DNA of 64,000 nucleotides from Melieria omissa (lineage: Eukaryota; Arthropoda; Insecta; Diptera; Ulidiidae), in assembly GCA_963971225.1 (NCBI GenBank), contig OZ020269.1:79894450-79958449 (forward strand). The letters run 5' to 3'. Below, one piece after another: positions 1 through 12,900 of this stretch. Below the pieces are notes generated by a model. That model was not told the origin of the DNA. It searched no databases and saw only the letters and a program-made list of their open reading frames with translations. Numbering within the stretch: the first letter of the stretch is position 1; each line of letters begins with the position of its first letter. The position numbers and the translations under genes are program-made.

Positions 1-980
1 TGAAGCGCGGCTCCAGCCGTCCGGCCAGGTAGACCTCGATTTTGGCGCTGTCGCACGTGCGGTCGCCGAAGCGCGCCTTTTCCAAGTTCAGCCAGAGGTC
101 GCGCTGGGCGGCCACCTTCAGCTCCCAGATACACTTTTCGCGGCGGTAGTGGTGCTCCGGCGCCGGTGCCATCGGCCCCGCCACCATGGCCAGCGCCTTC
201 TTGTAGGGGAAGACGAGCTCGCCGTCGGGTGAGGGCCCCAGCGTGATCGGACCGCATAGCGGGCCGTGAGCAAACTCGTACGTCGCCTCGAAGAGTGGAT
301 TGGGATTCTTGAAGTACGACGTGATCGCGTGCTGGCCCTGCACAATCATCTCCAGGTTCATCTGGTCGGCCGACGAAATGACGCGCACCGCGCGCGGGAT
401 GTTGTCGCAGAAGCAAGCCAAATTGTTCTGGAACTTCTCGCGCTCCTCCCAGATGACCAGCTTGTCGACGCGCTCTTCGTGACAGCGCGTACAGGCGTTG
501 TTATTGTAGGGTATTTCCTTGAACGACACCGACGACACCTCGATGACGGCACGAGCGTACAAACGCCGGTCGGTGATGAACTTGTACTGACAGCGCACGT
601 CCGAGCCGCCGGTGCGTTTGAAGATCAGCGAGTTCATGGGCGAGCGTATCTTGCCGCCGGGGTGCTTCCACGCGTACATGATTTCGTCGCAGAGCGTGTT
701 GGGCACGGGGTCGCCGAAGCGGGTGTTGTTGAAGAAATCATAGTGCGCCCAGTAGTAGAGCGAGCTGCCGCTGTACGAGCCCGTCTTGGACTCGAACTGC
801 ACGAAGAGCGAGGGGCTGGTGCTCACGAAGTCCACCTTCTCCATCGGGCGCGAAAAGGTGTCGCAGAAGGTCTTGATTATGCGCGCCGGATCGGGCCGAT
901 CGGAGTCGTAAATTGTCAGCGATTCGCCGCAGTCACCGTCGTACTTCAAAATTGGCGACTCGATACGATTGATGCGAAAG
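1..980 (-). CDS. CUB gene, large exon encoding the end of CUB3, CUB4 and start of CUB5 (cut by window edge)
   Basis: An open reading frame of 326 codons follows an acceptor, catctacttgcag, at 981; the exon continues past position 1. It completes CUB3 (DCGESLTIYDSD, then TFCDTF, then SLFVQFESKTGSYSG). A fourth module runs from LCDEIMYAWKHPGGKIRSP through RCQYKF, a CTRCHEERVDKL loop and CFCDNIP to FEATYEF. A fifth opens with LCGPITLGPSPDGELVFPY, KCIWELKVA, and DRTCDSAKIEVYLAG at the window edge. Third codon positions are strongly GC-rich. Modules 4 and 5 have extra cysteines and long loops compared with textbook CUB domains, so they are divergent CUBs. C-terminal features such as a membrane helix would lie to the left of the window. 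Confidence 0.93.
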
Positions 981-3900
981 CTGCAAGTAGATGAATTCAC
1001 CTAATTAACAAACATATCAATCACTCGAAATACGAAAAGAGTATATAAGTATTAGTATGTATACAACTTAATACAGTATTTCAGTTAATCATGTTTACGC
1101 GTCTTTCACAAGCACGAGGGTTTTGTTTTTATACTTATTAGCTCTGCGAAAGTGTCGGCTGCGCCAGCTGCTGTAGACATGTCTGGCACTCAGCCAGGCC
1201 GCCTTTTCCTCGTTCCATCTTTAACATGTTACATACGTACAAACTCGCATGCAGCGTCGCAGCGAGAACTTCGCCAACGGCAGAAAAATATATTTCCTTT
1301 TGTTTAATTTTATAATATAAGAAATTAATGGTAAATAAAATACCTCTAACAAAAATAAAATTTGTTCAACAGGTTAGTTATGTATGCACTGAAGTTTTCA
1401 AGATATAATTATTTAAAGAGTTTGTTTGTTGCGATAAAAAGGCTTCAAACAGTGTTTATAATATAAGCAATAATATAAAATGTGTATATTATACAAAAAT
1501 ACGAGAAAGGTTAGGAAATCCCAATTAAGCAACAAATAAAAGTGAAAGTGACAGTTTTTTATTTATTTGTTTTGGTTATTTAAAATATTTATGAATAAAA
1601 TTAAATCAGAATTATGAAAATAATAATTATGAAATAATTAATCAACTTAAAGTAGTATTTTTACTCTGTTAAAGTTTGCTAAATAAATAATAAAAAAAGT
1701 TAAATATTTTGTGTATTGTCACTTATTTCGTAAAATCCAACCAAATTTTAAGCCAACAGAAGAATGAAAAATCACATGTTACACATACACATGTTTTTAC
1801 TTATAACCATTTAAGATTTAAATTGAACTATTTGAAAATGTTTATCAAATAAAATGAAACAATTTATATAAGAAATTCATTTTATAACATAAAATAAAAA
1901 TTAGTGGTCTTTGCCATAACATTCCTCGACCGCCCCTGCGCATGCAGAATAGTAATAGTCTCCCTATTTCATTTTATAGTGGATTTTTTGGTAAATTGCA
2001 TGACACTGCAAAGCTGCCAGCTCGTGGCTGGGCCATTTTACAAAATTACATAAACTACACCTGACCATGCAGGCCTCCGCTGCTGTTACCGCACAAGTAG
2101 TGGCGGAGTGTGTGCAGTTATGCTATGTGTGTGTGCAGCTATGCACAATGCATGCAGTCCAAAACTTGTATACAAACATACACACCCACTCACGCCTATT
2201 GTCGCATGGCAGAATGAGGGCTGCAGGGCCCCTTTGAACCCGCCCCTTTTCTTTGCGCACGGCCAAGTGGCAGTGGCCTATGCACTGCTTCGGCATATTC
2301 AAGATACAACTGGATTATAAGGACATGCCGCAGGCAGCGGCTCAGCGTGTCAGCGTTGGTAGCCTCCTCGAGCACGTGTGCGGCCGACTGCACGTAGACG
2401 CCGTAAATATTTTTGGTAAGTCGAGCAAGTAAAGTTGAAATGAAATTGTGCCGCGGCAGCAGCTTCGCCTTTTCGCTCCCCTAGTCGTTTTCACCAAAGC
2501 TCCGCGCCGCGCGTTCGGCGCTCACGTAATCCCGTGCAGCCCTTCGCGTGGCCGCTCGCAGGCGGATGGGTGGGCGGCCGGCGCCGGGGATGCCGCGCTA
2601 CGTAGTACAATAAAATATTATGTCACATTTTATTAGGCTCCGAAATGTAATTGTGCAAAATTTGTGCTATGTGCAGACTGCAGAAATTGCCATTTTTGTG
2701 GTTGGCTTGCTTTCGGGATCATTGGGAAAGTTGCAAAGTTATCGTTATTGTTGCAGACGCAATATTTTTTGCAGTCTCACTTTGATGCTCGGCATTTGTA
2801 TATTCTTATGCACGGAGGTAGTTTGCCAAGTCCGCATATGACGGCATTCTGACAGCGTTTGGTATGCATGGGCTGGCGTGAGCGGTAATTGAAAAAGTTT
2901 CTGTCAAATAATCTGCATTGCAACTCTGGCGCATGCACACAAAAATATTAATTTGCCGTTTCACAGGCTACGGGATTTTTTGTTGCTTGTTACCGGTTGC
3001 TGCCAACTGCGAAAACATGCATAAACCAGGCAGCGTGTGTGCATGTTAGACGTTTGTTAGGTGGCAGGACACATGTTGCGCTGCAAAGCAACTACCCTGC
3101 ACTCATGTATGTAGCTGTACTTATGGACACTGGAGCACCGATATGTGCGAAAGATTGCATAGTAAAATAGATTTGCAATCAACTAAACATTTGTAGTGGC
3201 GAAATTCTGGGCCGATTGCGCCTGTCGACTATAAATAAACCAAACGCGACTCATTACTTCAATGATCTATAACTTCTAAAGAAACGGGTTTGCCCATCTA
3301 TCCATATGATCATTTCTATGTGAAATTATGAGATTAATTTTTTCTCAATTTACACTTTTAACCTCGCACTGACTTTTCAAGGTCAAAATTCAACTCTCAA
3401 TTAGCGTGACAATGTTTAACCACCCTCATATGCTGCTTGTATCGCTCTTTCGGTGCAAGCAGAGTCCGACAGAGTAATACTAGCCGATCTGGCGAACTTC
3501 GTCTCGCACAATATTTGTTTATAATGAAATGCGTGAGTTGGTGAATCTATAGCGATGCAAATTGACGAAGAAAACCAACTAAAGGAAGAGGAAGAGCTAC
3601 TGATGAACGCAATCAAGGCCCACAAATAAGCAATGTTGCTGCTAAGTTTCACGCCCCCTTATTCAATACATAGTTTCATTGATGTGCGACTTATAGCTCA
3701 GCGGAATATTTGGGTAACAAAAGATGTGCCACGCCCCTTGTCCAACGGTCATAAAATCTTACCAGTAGAATGACACATCTATGGGACGACGCTATACTAA
3801 ATTTCAATGTTGTGTACCTTACAATTTCGAAGATATTCTATACAAGTACCGACATATTTCGATGCAAGTCGGCACAGGTTTCCGTGGTTCTAAGTAGGTG

Positions 3901-6900
3901 AAATTTTATTTATTATAGTTTCGACATCATTGAAACGAATAAGAGGGTATGCCTTGGAAAAAAAAAACTTTAATTTTTTTGGGACACGCTAATGGCCATG
4001 ACTTGCTGTTATAGTGGGCGTGGCGAAAAACCATATGAGGTGGGCGTGGTCAATCTGATGTATCCTATGTTAGCATCAATAAAACACGGAATCATTTGAT
4101 ATTAATAGTGATTTACTGACATGTACCGTAGCTTCGCTTTGTTAGTTTAGTGGGCACGGAAAGTGGGCGTGGCCATATACCCATATTGCCTTAAAAAAGC
4201 ATACCATAGATGAGTTTTTTTTTCAAAAAAGCAACGTCACACTTGTTTTTATAGATAAAATATTTTTCTTGTATGTGGAATAGCTTCGGAATAATAAGTC
4301 GGAAAACTTTGAAATTTTGTATACCATCGTCCCATAGATGTATCATTCTACTGAAAAAATTGGATGGGCGTTAAACAAGGGGCGTGGCAAATTTTTGGTT
4401 AGTAAAATTTTCCGCGGAGCTGTAAGTCACATAACCGGGTCGCACCCTTCGACTGGAGGATTGGATTGAGCATTAAATGAAAGAGGCGTGGCATCGCCAA
4501 TACAGTGTAGTATGAAGAAACTTGATTTATTGGACCCATTGATTTTAAACTTGAGTGCAAAGCCGCAGGGCCCTGCTAGTGTCATATACATAGATTTCGC
4601 GTCTGCAAAGAATCGCCGCAAAAGCCCAGCGCAATATAAGGAATTACGGCGAAAGTTGTGTCCAAGAAACTGAACGTAAAATGAAAATGGCACAAATTAC
4701 AATTACACAGAGCAACAATACGCCAACAACATTTGAAAACCAGCAGCGGCTGGCCGCCAACTATGCAAGTTTACCGAATGAATAACGAGAAAGTTTGCAG
4801 CTTGCAAGTTGCAACAATGCTGACAGCGTCTAGACGTCCCGACGCAGCTGACAAGAGACACTGACGCGTCGGGCGGCTAGTGCGCACGACATTCAAGCGC
4901 GCTGCAAAAGGTGTGGGAGTAAATTGCCATTTGCTGTCGCTGTTGTCGTGGGCGACGGCGGCAGGATATCAAGTGAGCACGTGTCCTTTCGGCTGCAGTG
5001 CACAGAAGTACGCAGGTATGGGGGCGCTGCGCGTCAGCTGTTGGACTGCGTACATGCATGTGCGGTGGCCTGGCGGGCTGGCGAAGGTGTCTGTGCGTGC
5101 CCACACTTTTGCGCTTTTTGAAACAAAAGCAATCACAGCGGATGATTGCTGCCGAGGCCAAGGCGTTCTATTCGCAGCTGCGAGCGACGGTTGCTGTGCT
5201 AAATTAAATATTATCCTTATAATAGCAGCAAAATAACTCACAGCCGGTGGCGCTGCGACAACAACACCAACAATCAGAGAGGAATTAAAGCAAGACGTCA
5301 CATAAATCGTTGCTAGAATTCTCATTAAAATGCTGGCGGAACCAGCGGGTGGCGGGCGGTGCACGGCGCCGAGCGATGCTAGTGGAACAGAGCGTGCAAT
5401 GTCACTGCCGCTGCTGCTGCAACATGTCATGTCCCCCGCATAGTTGTTGCCGCCGCTATTGCTCCGAATTAAGTAAAGCTTTTTGTGGCTTACTGTGGAA
5501 GCGAGACTAAAATGTCAGCTTTCCGTCTGTATGCTGTCTTTTGTTTTCTTGGCTTTATTAAGAAATTGCATAATAAATTCCTGTCGAAAACCGAAAAGTT
5601 ATAAATAACATTGCCACATTGCCACAGAGAGGAGATTTATTGAGATTTTAGCCGGCAAGTGGGCAGCAGTTTTGGCACCTCGAAGGATTTTCTCCTTTTC
5701 AGGCTTTGGCTTTAAATTGATTATCATAAATGCCGCAAATTTATATCTGTTTTCAGTTTTCATAAAGCAGTACTTAAGCATTGAACACAAGTTTGAAAAC
5801 ATCGTGGCAGAGTGTTTTGCTTGTTTTTTATACAATAATCTGCGAGTATTGACGATTTGATACATGTAAATACTTCATAATCTTCTATGAAACAAGGAAT
5901 TTGGTACTCTATGCTGTTTACAAGTATTTCGCTTGGTATCGACAACAAGGTACCGAGTCAGTAAAGTACCATTATCAGCGGTTGTCGAGTTATCACTAAC
6001 CGCAATGTGAATGTCGCTCATTCGCACCATTGGCCTATAATTCCATTCCCCAAAATCAAATTCAGTATTGCTTACCTGGGAAAATACAGGCGCACTATCT
6101 CGCCCGGCCGTCCCTTTATGTGGTAGCTGCAGGATGTGTTGGGCGGGTACCAGTGGGCGATGCTCAGGAAGATGCCCTCGCTGGCACTGCTGTCCTTCAG
6201 CGAGTCGGAACTGAGCAGCCAATCGCAAATGCCATGCTTTATGCCCGCCGTCTCCACGTGTCCCGGCCAGTTGCCGACGTTGAAGTGAAAGCCCGTGTTG
6301 AGCAGCGGTCCTGCCGGCGATGTCACAAATTCGACGTACATGTACTGCGAGGTGCCTGCGGAGAGGGAGGGAGGGAGTGCCACGCGGTGGCCGTGCGTTA
6401 GAGAGCGAATTGGGAGCGGCTTGGTGACGTTTTATAAATATTAATTGCATTAGCGACGCATATCGCCCAGCGCCCCCGCCAGCTCTAGCGACAATGCGAA
6501 CCGCGACGAAAGAAGCGAAACAGCGCCAAATTGACATAAATGGACATGTCGGATAATTTCGCTGCGATAACAGCGCACCGTGCAGTGCATAATATGCAAA
6601 TGCGGCGCGGCACAAGCGCGCGACCGGCAGGGGCATTCAGTCAGTCAGTGAGTGAGGCCCGCATCGACAAAGCCATTTGTTATGCAATCGCCAATGCGAC
6701 GCACACCAACTGCTAAAATGACAATTTCGATTGGAGCGCCCGCCTGGCGTAAAGTCAACGTATTGCGACGGCTGTGCGGGCGAACAGTTTGCATTTCCAC
6801 ACCACTGCGTGCGTGCCACAGTCAGCAAGGTTGTTGCTAGGACCGGTTGTTCGTTAGCAGACGTGCCGTCAGTGAGGAGCTATGGTTGGTCAAGGCCAAA

Positions 6901-9900
6901 CATGGAATGTCCTCGATTCAATTTGAAATCGAACCATCGAAATCGAATCTGCTGGTTGCGCGCTCAGCAGGAAATTATAGATTCTGTTCAACTATGTCAA
7001 GCAGTCATCATCGAGGATTTCCGATAGCTCGGTACAGGATTTTGAGGTAAATTTTAACGAATTCCACTACTAGCAGAGTATTTGAGACCATACAAGAAGA
7101 TTCCCTGGAGGATCAGACCATATACTTAATACCTACACACTTCAATTAGTTTACGAAACATTTAAATGGATGACGTTGTCAATTATTTGGAGTGTGGCGT
7201 TAAGGAACAAACAAATTGAGATCAATGAATTAAAACCATTTAAAAAATTGCGGATATCTTTTTCTTTAATGTATACGAGAAAAGATTAACTCTTTTGTGC
7301 GGGGACTGCGGTTTAGCTTCAAATATAGCGTTTTCCATATAAATTTGTTGTTTCTTTGAATGGGTTTGCTTCTACAGAAAAACACTTCCATCGTAGCGTT
7401 TATGAACGTAATTTCCAGATACTTCAAATCAAGATTTCAATCGGTTTTAGTTTCATTTATTTTCAGAAATAAATTGGTTAACCAAAAAACAATTACTTTA
7501 AAATTATTTCGAGTCCATTTGGAAACATTGCTGTGGAGCTTTCGGATTGGCTGAATATGAACGAATAAGCAGTCAAAATTTTAAAATTTGAAATTACCAG
7601 CCTTAAACAGCAATTTGTAATTCTGAGATTATGAAACCATAAAAGTTCATATTCGTTTATGAACTTTTCGCGCAAAATAAACATAGATGATTAAGTTGGG
7701 TGTTTTCAAACTCGCTGTGGCGCTCAAAACGATTCAGTCTGCCAAAGTGTTCTTTGCCATTTTACGAGTTGAAGTCATTTTTGTGTTGGTGTTGCATCGG
7801 AAGTGTGATTTATGAGCTGCGACTATTATTTTTGCCATTTTTGGTGACAATTTATCGAATAATGAAATTGACTGAACATTCGATTTGATGCAGCCTTGAT
7901 CAATTTAACCCAATTAGAATTGCAGTCTGCACTCCCCGAACACTACCAACCTCTGAACATCTCCGAACATTGAACGCTACATATACATACATACAAATAT
8001 CCGGGTGCAGGGTGTAAAAGTTGGCGCTGCATCAATCGAAATGTTGCAACGTGAAACATTTGCAAAATCCATTCACTTACCAATGATGCTGAAGGGAAAC
8101 TTGCCCAGGCCGCAAAATTTTCCTATTAACGGCGAATGCTCGTCCCGTCCATCATAAACCGCGAGCCAGTCGTAGGGGCAGTGTTCATTGCCCGAGCCAA
8201 TCGGTCGTATGGGACACGTCATCACGTTCTCACATCTGCAAACAGAGAACGAGTACAAATTCAAAAAATCACATTCAGAAACCATAAATCAGGTGAAGAA
8301 TTTTAAATTAGCAAATATTCAGCTGCTTTGAAAACGATAACTTTTATTATAAAGCATTGTCCATTTTGAATAAAAGTGTTGGCATAAAGCTGTATAGAAA
8401 ATTGAGTAGGTGCCCACAAATATTATCAAAACTGAAAATCAACCAACGCAAATCGAACAATCGAACTGCTTTAAGCATTCGGCAAAATATTTGCATAGCC
8501 CTTTTCATATATGCATGAAAATATAATATTTTCCCAGACGGTGCCAATGCGAAGATGAGGAATATTTATTTGCATTAATTTCCGCTCGCCGAACCCGACT
8601 CGAGTCCGAGCCCGCTGCCCTGGCACGGGCGCTGTCGATATTTGCAGTTGTGGCTTCGCTTCCAGAACATTTTTCAGCGCAGTCCTTTTCTCCGCTTTAT
8701 TGATGATAACGATGATGTGGCGAACTTTTCGAACTCGGAATAATTGATGAGCTGGCGCGTTTGCATTCGTTGCCGAGTCGCGCAGACTTTTGCGCAAATA
8801 TTATGTGTAATTATGGCTCGGCATTTGGGCAACTTTTGCTTTTCGCATTGCTGGCCATAATTAAGCGTAAAGACACATTATGATTTATAACAGTAAAATA
8901 ATCTTTTTTGTTTCGTAATTAATCATTAGGCCGGTGGCCATTCGTTGCGGATTGAATATTCGCATTTTTTAATCGGACGCGCGCCGACGCTGACTGTCGA
9001 GCGCGTATGCATACCAAATGTTCGTAAAAGGGTCTAAAGGCGTAAAGTTTCAATCTTGTGGCCGAATGATTTTGAGGTTAATGTTCGATTATACCCTCAT
9101 CCAGACTGTCGAGACTGTCAAATTGGAAATTGTAAGTTATGGCATTCACAATGTGGTGTAAATGTTCGGAAGACATTTTTATGAAATGTAAAACTTCTTA
9201 TGGCAGAAATAAATTTCGCCATTTAAAGAATCGACTTTTTTAGTTTTCTTACCCACTTAACTTGAACGAAAAAATAAGACTTATAAATTGTATTACCTTA
9301 GACGTCGGGAAATACCTTACGGACATAAGTGGTAATTATGGCAAAAACAAAAGTATCCAACTTTCCTAATTGAATAAGCTTTCCGATAATGTGGCAATCA
9401 TTAAGCTCATTGATAAGCCAGACGAAAAAGTTTTCTTAGTGCTGGTGTGTCATCGAGGAAATTAAGCAAAGTGCTGGAATGTGGCTTGGGGTGAGGTGGC
9501 GTTTGTTGAGCAACCCTCACGGACGATAGCCGATTTTAAGTAACCCTTCTTAAAACTTGTTCAGAGTTTCAGAAGCTACACCTGTGTAAGCACTTTCCGA
9601 TACAGCTGACTGTAACGGGTTCAACTGTATTGTAATGATGAGCTGGCTTCATAGAAATCACTGCTGCCCGAAAAACGTCCACTAAAGTGGAGATTTTACT
9701 TACGGTTATAATTTGTCATTGACGTAAAAAGCTTATGTGAGTGCAAATTATTATAGTGCAAACATGATGTCATATGCAATATGTGAATACGCTACGCCTT
9801 TGCCTAACCCAGATATGCCGAAAGTAATATATTGTAAAGATGAGGCACTCTGTCGCTGTGCCTTACTTTAAAGTACAGCCAGCTTGCTATAATTTCGATA

Positions 9901-12900
9901 TGACAAGGATGGCTCGCGATGATAATGAGATGTGCGAGAACGATCGAGAGATAGGCCAATTGAATGTGCGAGAACGATCGAGAGATGGTCCAACTGGAAT
10001 GTGCAAGAATAATCGGCGCGATAACCAGACAAGTATAAAAGGCAGCCGGGTGCAGCGCAGGGGAACAGTCTTATTTGAACAAGCAAAGCACTAACAATTG
10101 TAAAGACAAGAAAAGTGCAAATCTGTAAATAAAGTGATTGTTGGTTTCTGACTGCGTTTTGCGCTGAGCAATTGAAGTATGTTTTATTTTTCAAGCACAT
10201 TTCAAAGATTAAAGAACTCATTTTCATAACAATATGTTACTATACCTCATTTCAGGGCATCAGCACAGATAACTCATAACTTGATGAGTTATCTGTGGCA
10301 TCGGTTAGCACAACCTTTTTGGGATACCATTTAATTGAACTATCCAACAACTGTTACACTTTGTAAATGTCATGTTTTATGGAAAAAACATTTTTTTAAT
10401 CTAATTCGAGAAATGATGATGAACGCCGCTTTAGTATTCACAATCCATTTGGAATTTAGATTAATTTCAAAGTGGCAACTGGATTCATTAAAGAAAAGAA
10501 AGAAACGCGAGCTTGTGGACCACAAATGGCGTTTCTTAATTTCATAACTGGTCATTCATGGCTCAACGCTACACAACTTACTGTTCCATACAATAACAAG
10601 ATATGTATATGTAGGTAAATGTATGAATGTTTGCAGTCGTATTTTTAAGCTACAAATAAACACTGACATTTTTTACGAAGAAAGCTAAACTAAGCCATTC
10701 ACTTTGCACATTTTCCGAAATTTAATTTGAACGTTCATTTTCGCTTTAATTTACGTATGCAAGTCCTTTTCAAAAACCCTTACACGTAGATTACATTTAT
10801 CGTTGCAAAGCTCCCCTCGCAACAGTGGCAACCATGTCTTATAGTGAGGCAAACATTTAAATTAAAAGAATGTGAAGGCGAAAGGACACGTACAAGTACT
10901 CGAGGGAAGTAAAAACAGTTGTGAACCGATACCGGCAGTGGAAGGCAAACGGCCAGACAGGCGAACAGACTGACAAACGGCAGCACTTGCTGGCAGTGCG
11001 GCAACAACGGTTTCTCATAGAAAATGCACAGAAACAAAAACGAGCACAGCAGCCAAACATAAATACCTGAACAATAAAATAAGATAAAACGGTATGAGAT
11101 AAGGGCGAAGATGGTAAGGGTGGCCGTGCGAAGGTAAATGAAATCGAGACAAATGAATGTGAAACAAATGTAATAAAACCGGAAGCCGAACGCAAGGGAC
11201 GGCGGCGGGGAAAGGTACGAGCTGCGGGAGCATCAGCGTGGGACTAATTTAATAAAACACCGGCAAAGGTCAGAAAGCGCAAAGTAAATGCTGAACGCCA
11301 ACAGTTCGGACCGACAGACAAACAATAAATGTTAGCCGAATGCTGACTGAACATAGCCACATAGCAGAAAAGAGAAAAACAACAGAGCTGACCATATTCT
11401 ACCAAACGGCAAGCAACTGCAGTGACAGTGACTGCAAGCAACACGGTACATCGCGACGTTCGCGCTTTGAACGCGGTGGCACCAGTGACCGCTGCGCGTT
11501 GACTTGACATTGCCTACATTAGCGAATCATTTGCACTCTACTTGCTAGTAAATATGTAGACTACTTTGAAATGTAGACGACGTTGAGTGAGATTATTTTT
11601 AACGATCTTTACAATTTAAATAAACAATTTGTTTTTAATGTATCGTTTGTTAATTTGTCATATTTCTCTCGTTGTTTACTAATATTCATCCCCGTAACCC
11701 CAGCTAAAATTCGTATTGCCTTGCATGGAAAATAAGTAAACTGCCAATTTTAAAAAAGTATTCAAGATCAATTTTAGTGGCTGTGCCTTATACGGAAAGG
11801 AACAGCCTCCGCAAAGGCTGAGCAGTTCTGCCAAATCGTCTAAAATATTCCACTGTGTTAGTAAAGATACTTCACACCCGCACAATTGCTCACAATCTCT
11901 TAGGGGTTAAAGACCAACGCCAGCCGTCGCTGCGCCTGTAAATATGCCAACCTTTGCCGGCCATATTGTGTTTGACTTTGATCGTGTCCGTCACCTTTAT
12001 TGCTGAAACATTTTTCGCTTTAAATTGCTTTTCGCTTGTGCTGTGCGCCGCCGTCGTTTCCATCGTTCGTGTATAATTTGATTAACAAAATGTGGGCAGG
12101 ACAATTGAGCGCGGAAAGGCGCAGAACGACGAGAGCAAAAGAAGGCAAAGGCGGTCATAATTATTGAAGTGTAAAAGTAAATTAAAAAGTGAGCAAAAGC
12201 TACGATTCACATCGGGGCAGCGGAAAGCACAGCAACGAAGGCGAGAAAGCAAATTGAACGCATCACATTTGTGCCAGCAGCACCGAAAGCAACCATTTAT
12301 GTATTCGTGCTGAGTTTAATTTGAACTTCATTCGTCCAATTTGCCTTTTGGTAGTCCAGTCCAATGCATGCCGTCACACTCGACAACAATGCGGAGTCTT
12401 CAAAGTTCTTTGCAAGCTTTGAAAACGGGGCAGAGCTCACAGGACATTGGCCAATGAATGCGAACGCTTTGAAGTTCGACCCGCCAGACCTCATTCGTCA
12501 ATTACGAAAATTTTAATCAAAGCGAAAAAAGATTCGCCCCAACTTAAAGTGAAGAAAACTCTTTCTTCAAAAATGCATATTCGCATTTTTATGGGTCGGC
12601 TCGCATGGATTTGGCTAGCTGGCTTTTTCGTATCTCTGGCCTTTCATACAGTGCCGACCGCGTCGTGCGCCAACGTTCACCAATTAAAATAGACAATGGA
12701 GTTTAGATGAATGGGGCCAACATTTTCATATCTGGATTTCGCGCTTAACTGTGCTCCGTACACAAATTTTTCACACAATGAAAGCAATGAAAGATTCTAG
12801 TGAATCAAAACAAATTTATCGCTGAGCGAAAAGTTTCTAGCCCAGCATATTTTTTTTTTTTGGTTTAGAGCCAAATCAATCTGAGCTGAATACACCGGAG

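Larger units (their letters stand above)
981..6075 (-). other. Intron between the 6076-6355 and 1-980 exons
   Basis: Non-coding. The region 1270-1920 is extremely AT-rich. A long imperfect inverted repeat at 3687-4438 and a dispersed repeat at 4530-4600 are described separately. GC-rich patches at 2440-2610 and 4800-5460 have short open frames without recognisable domains. Nothing else supportable is visible. Confidence 0.7.

Noticed and set aside
266..994. Open frame of 242 codons on the plus strand
   Set aside because: It is exactly antisense to the GC3-rich CUB exon (1-980), whose minus-strand translation has clear domain motifs and splice sites. Long antisense frames are expected opposite such exons.
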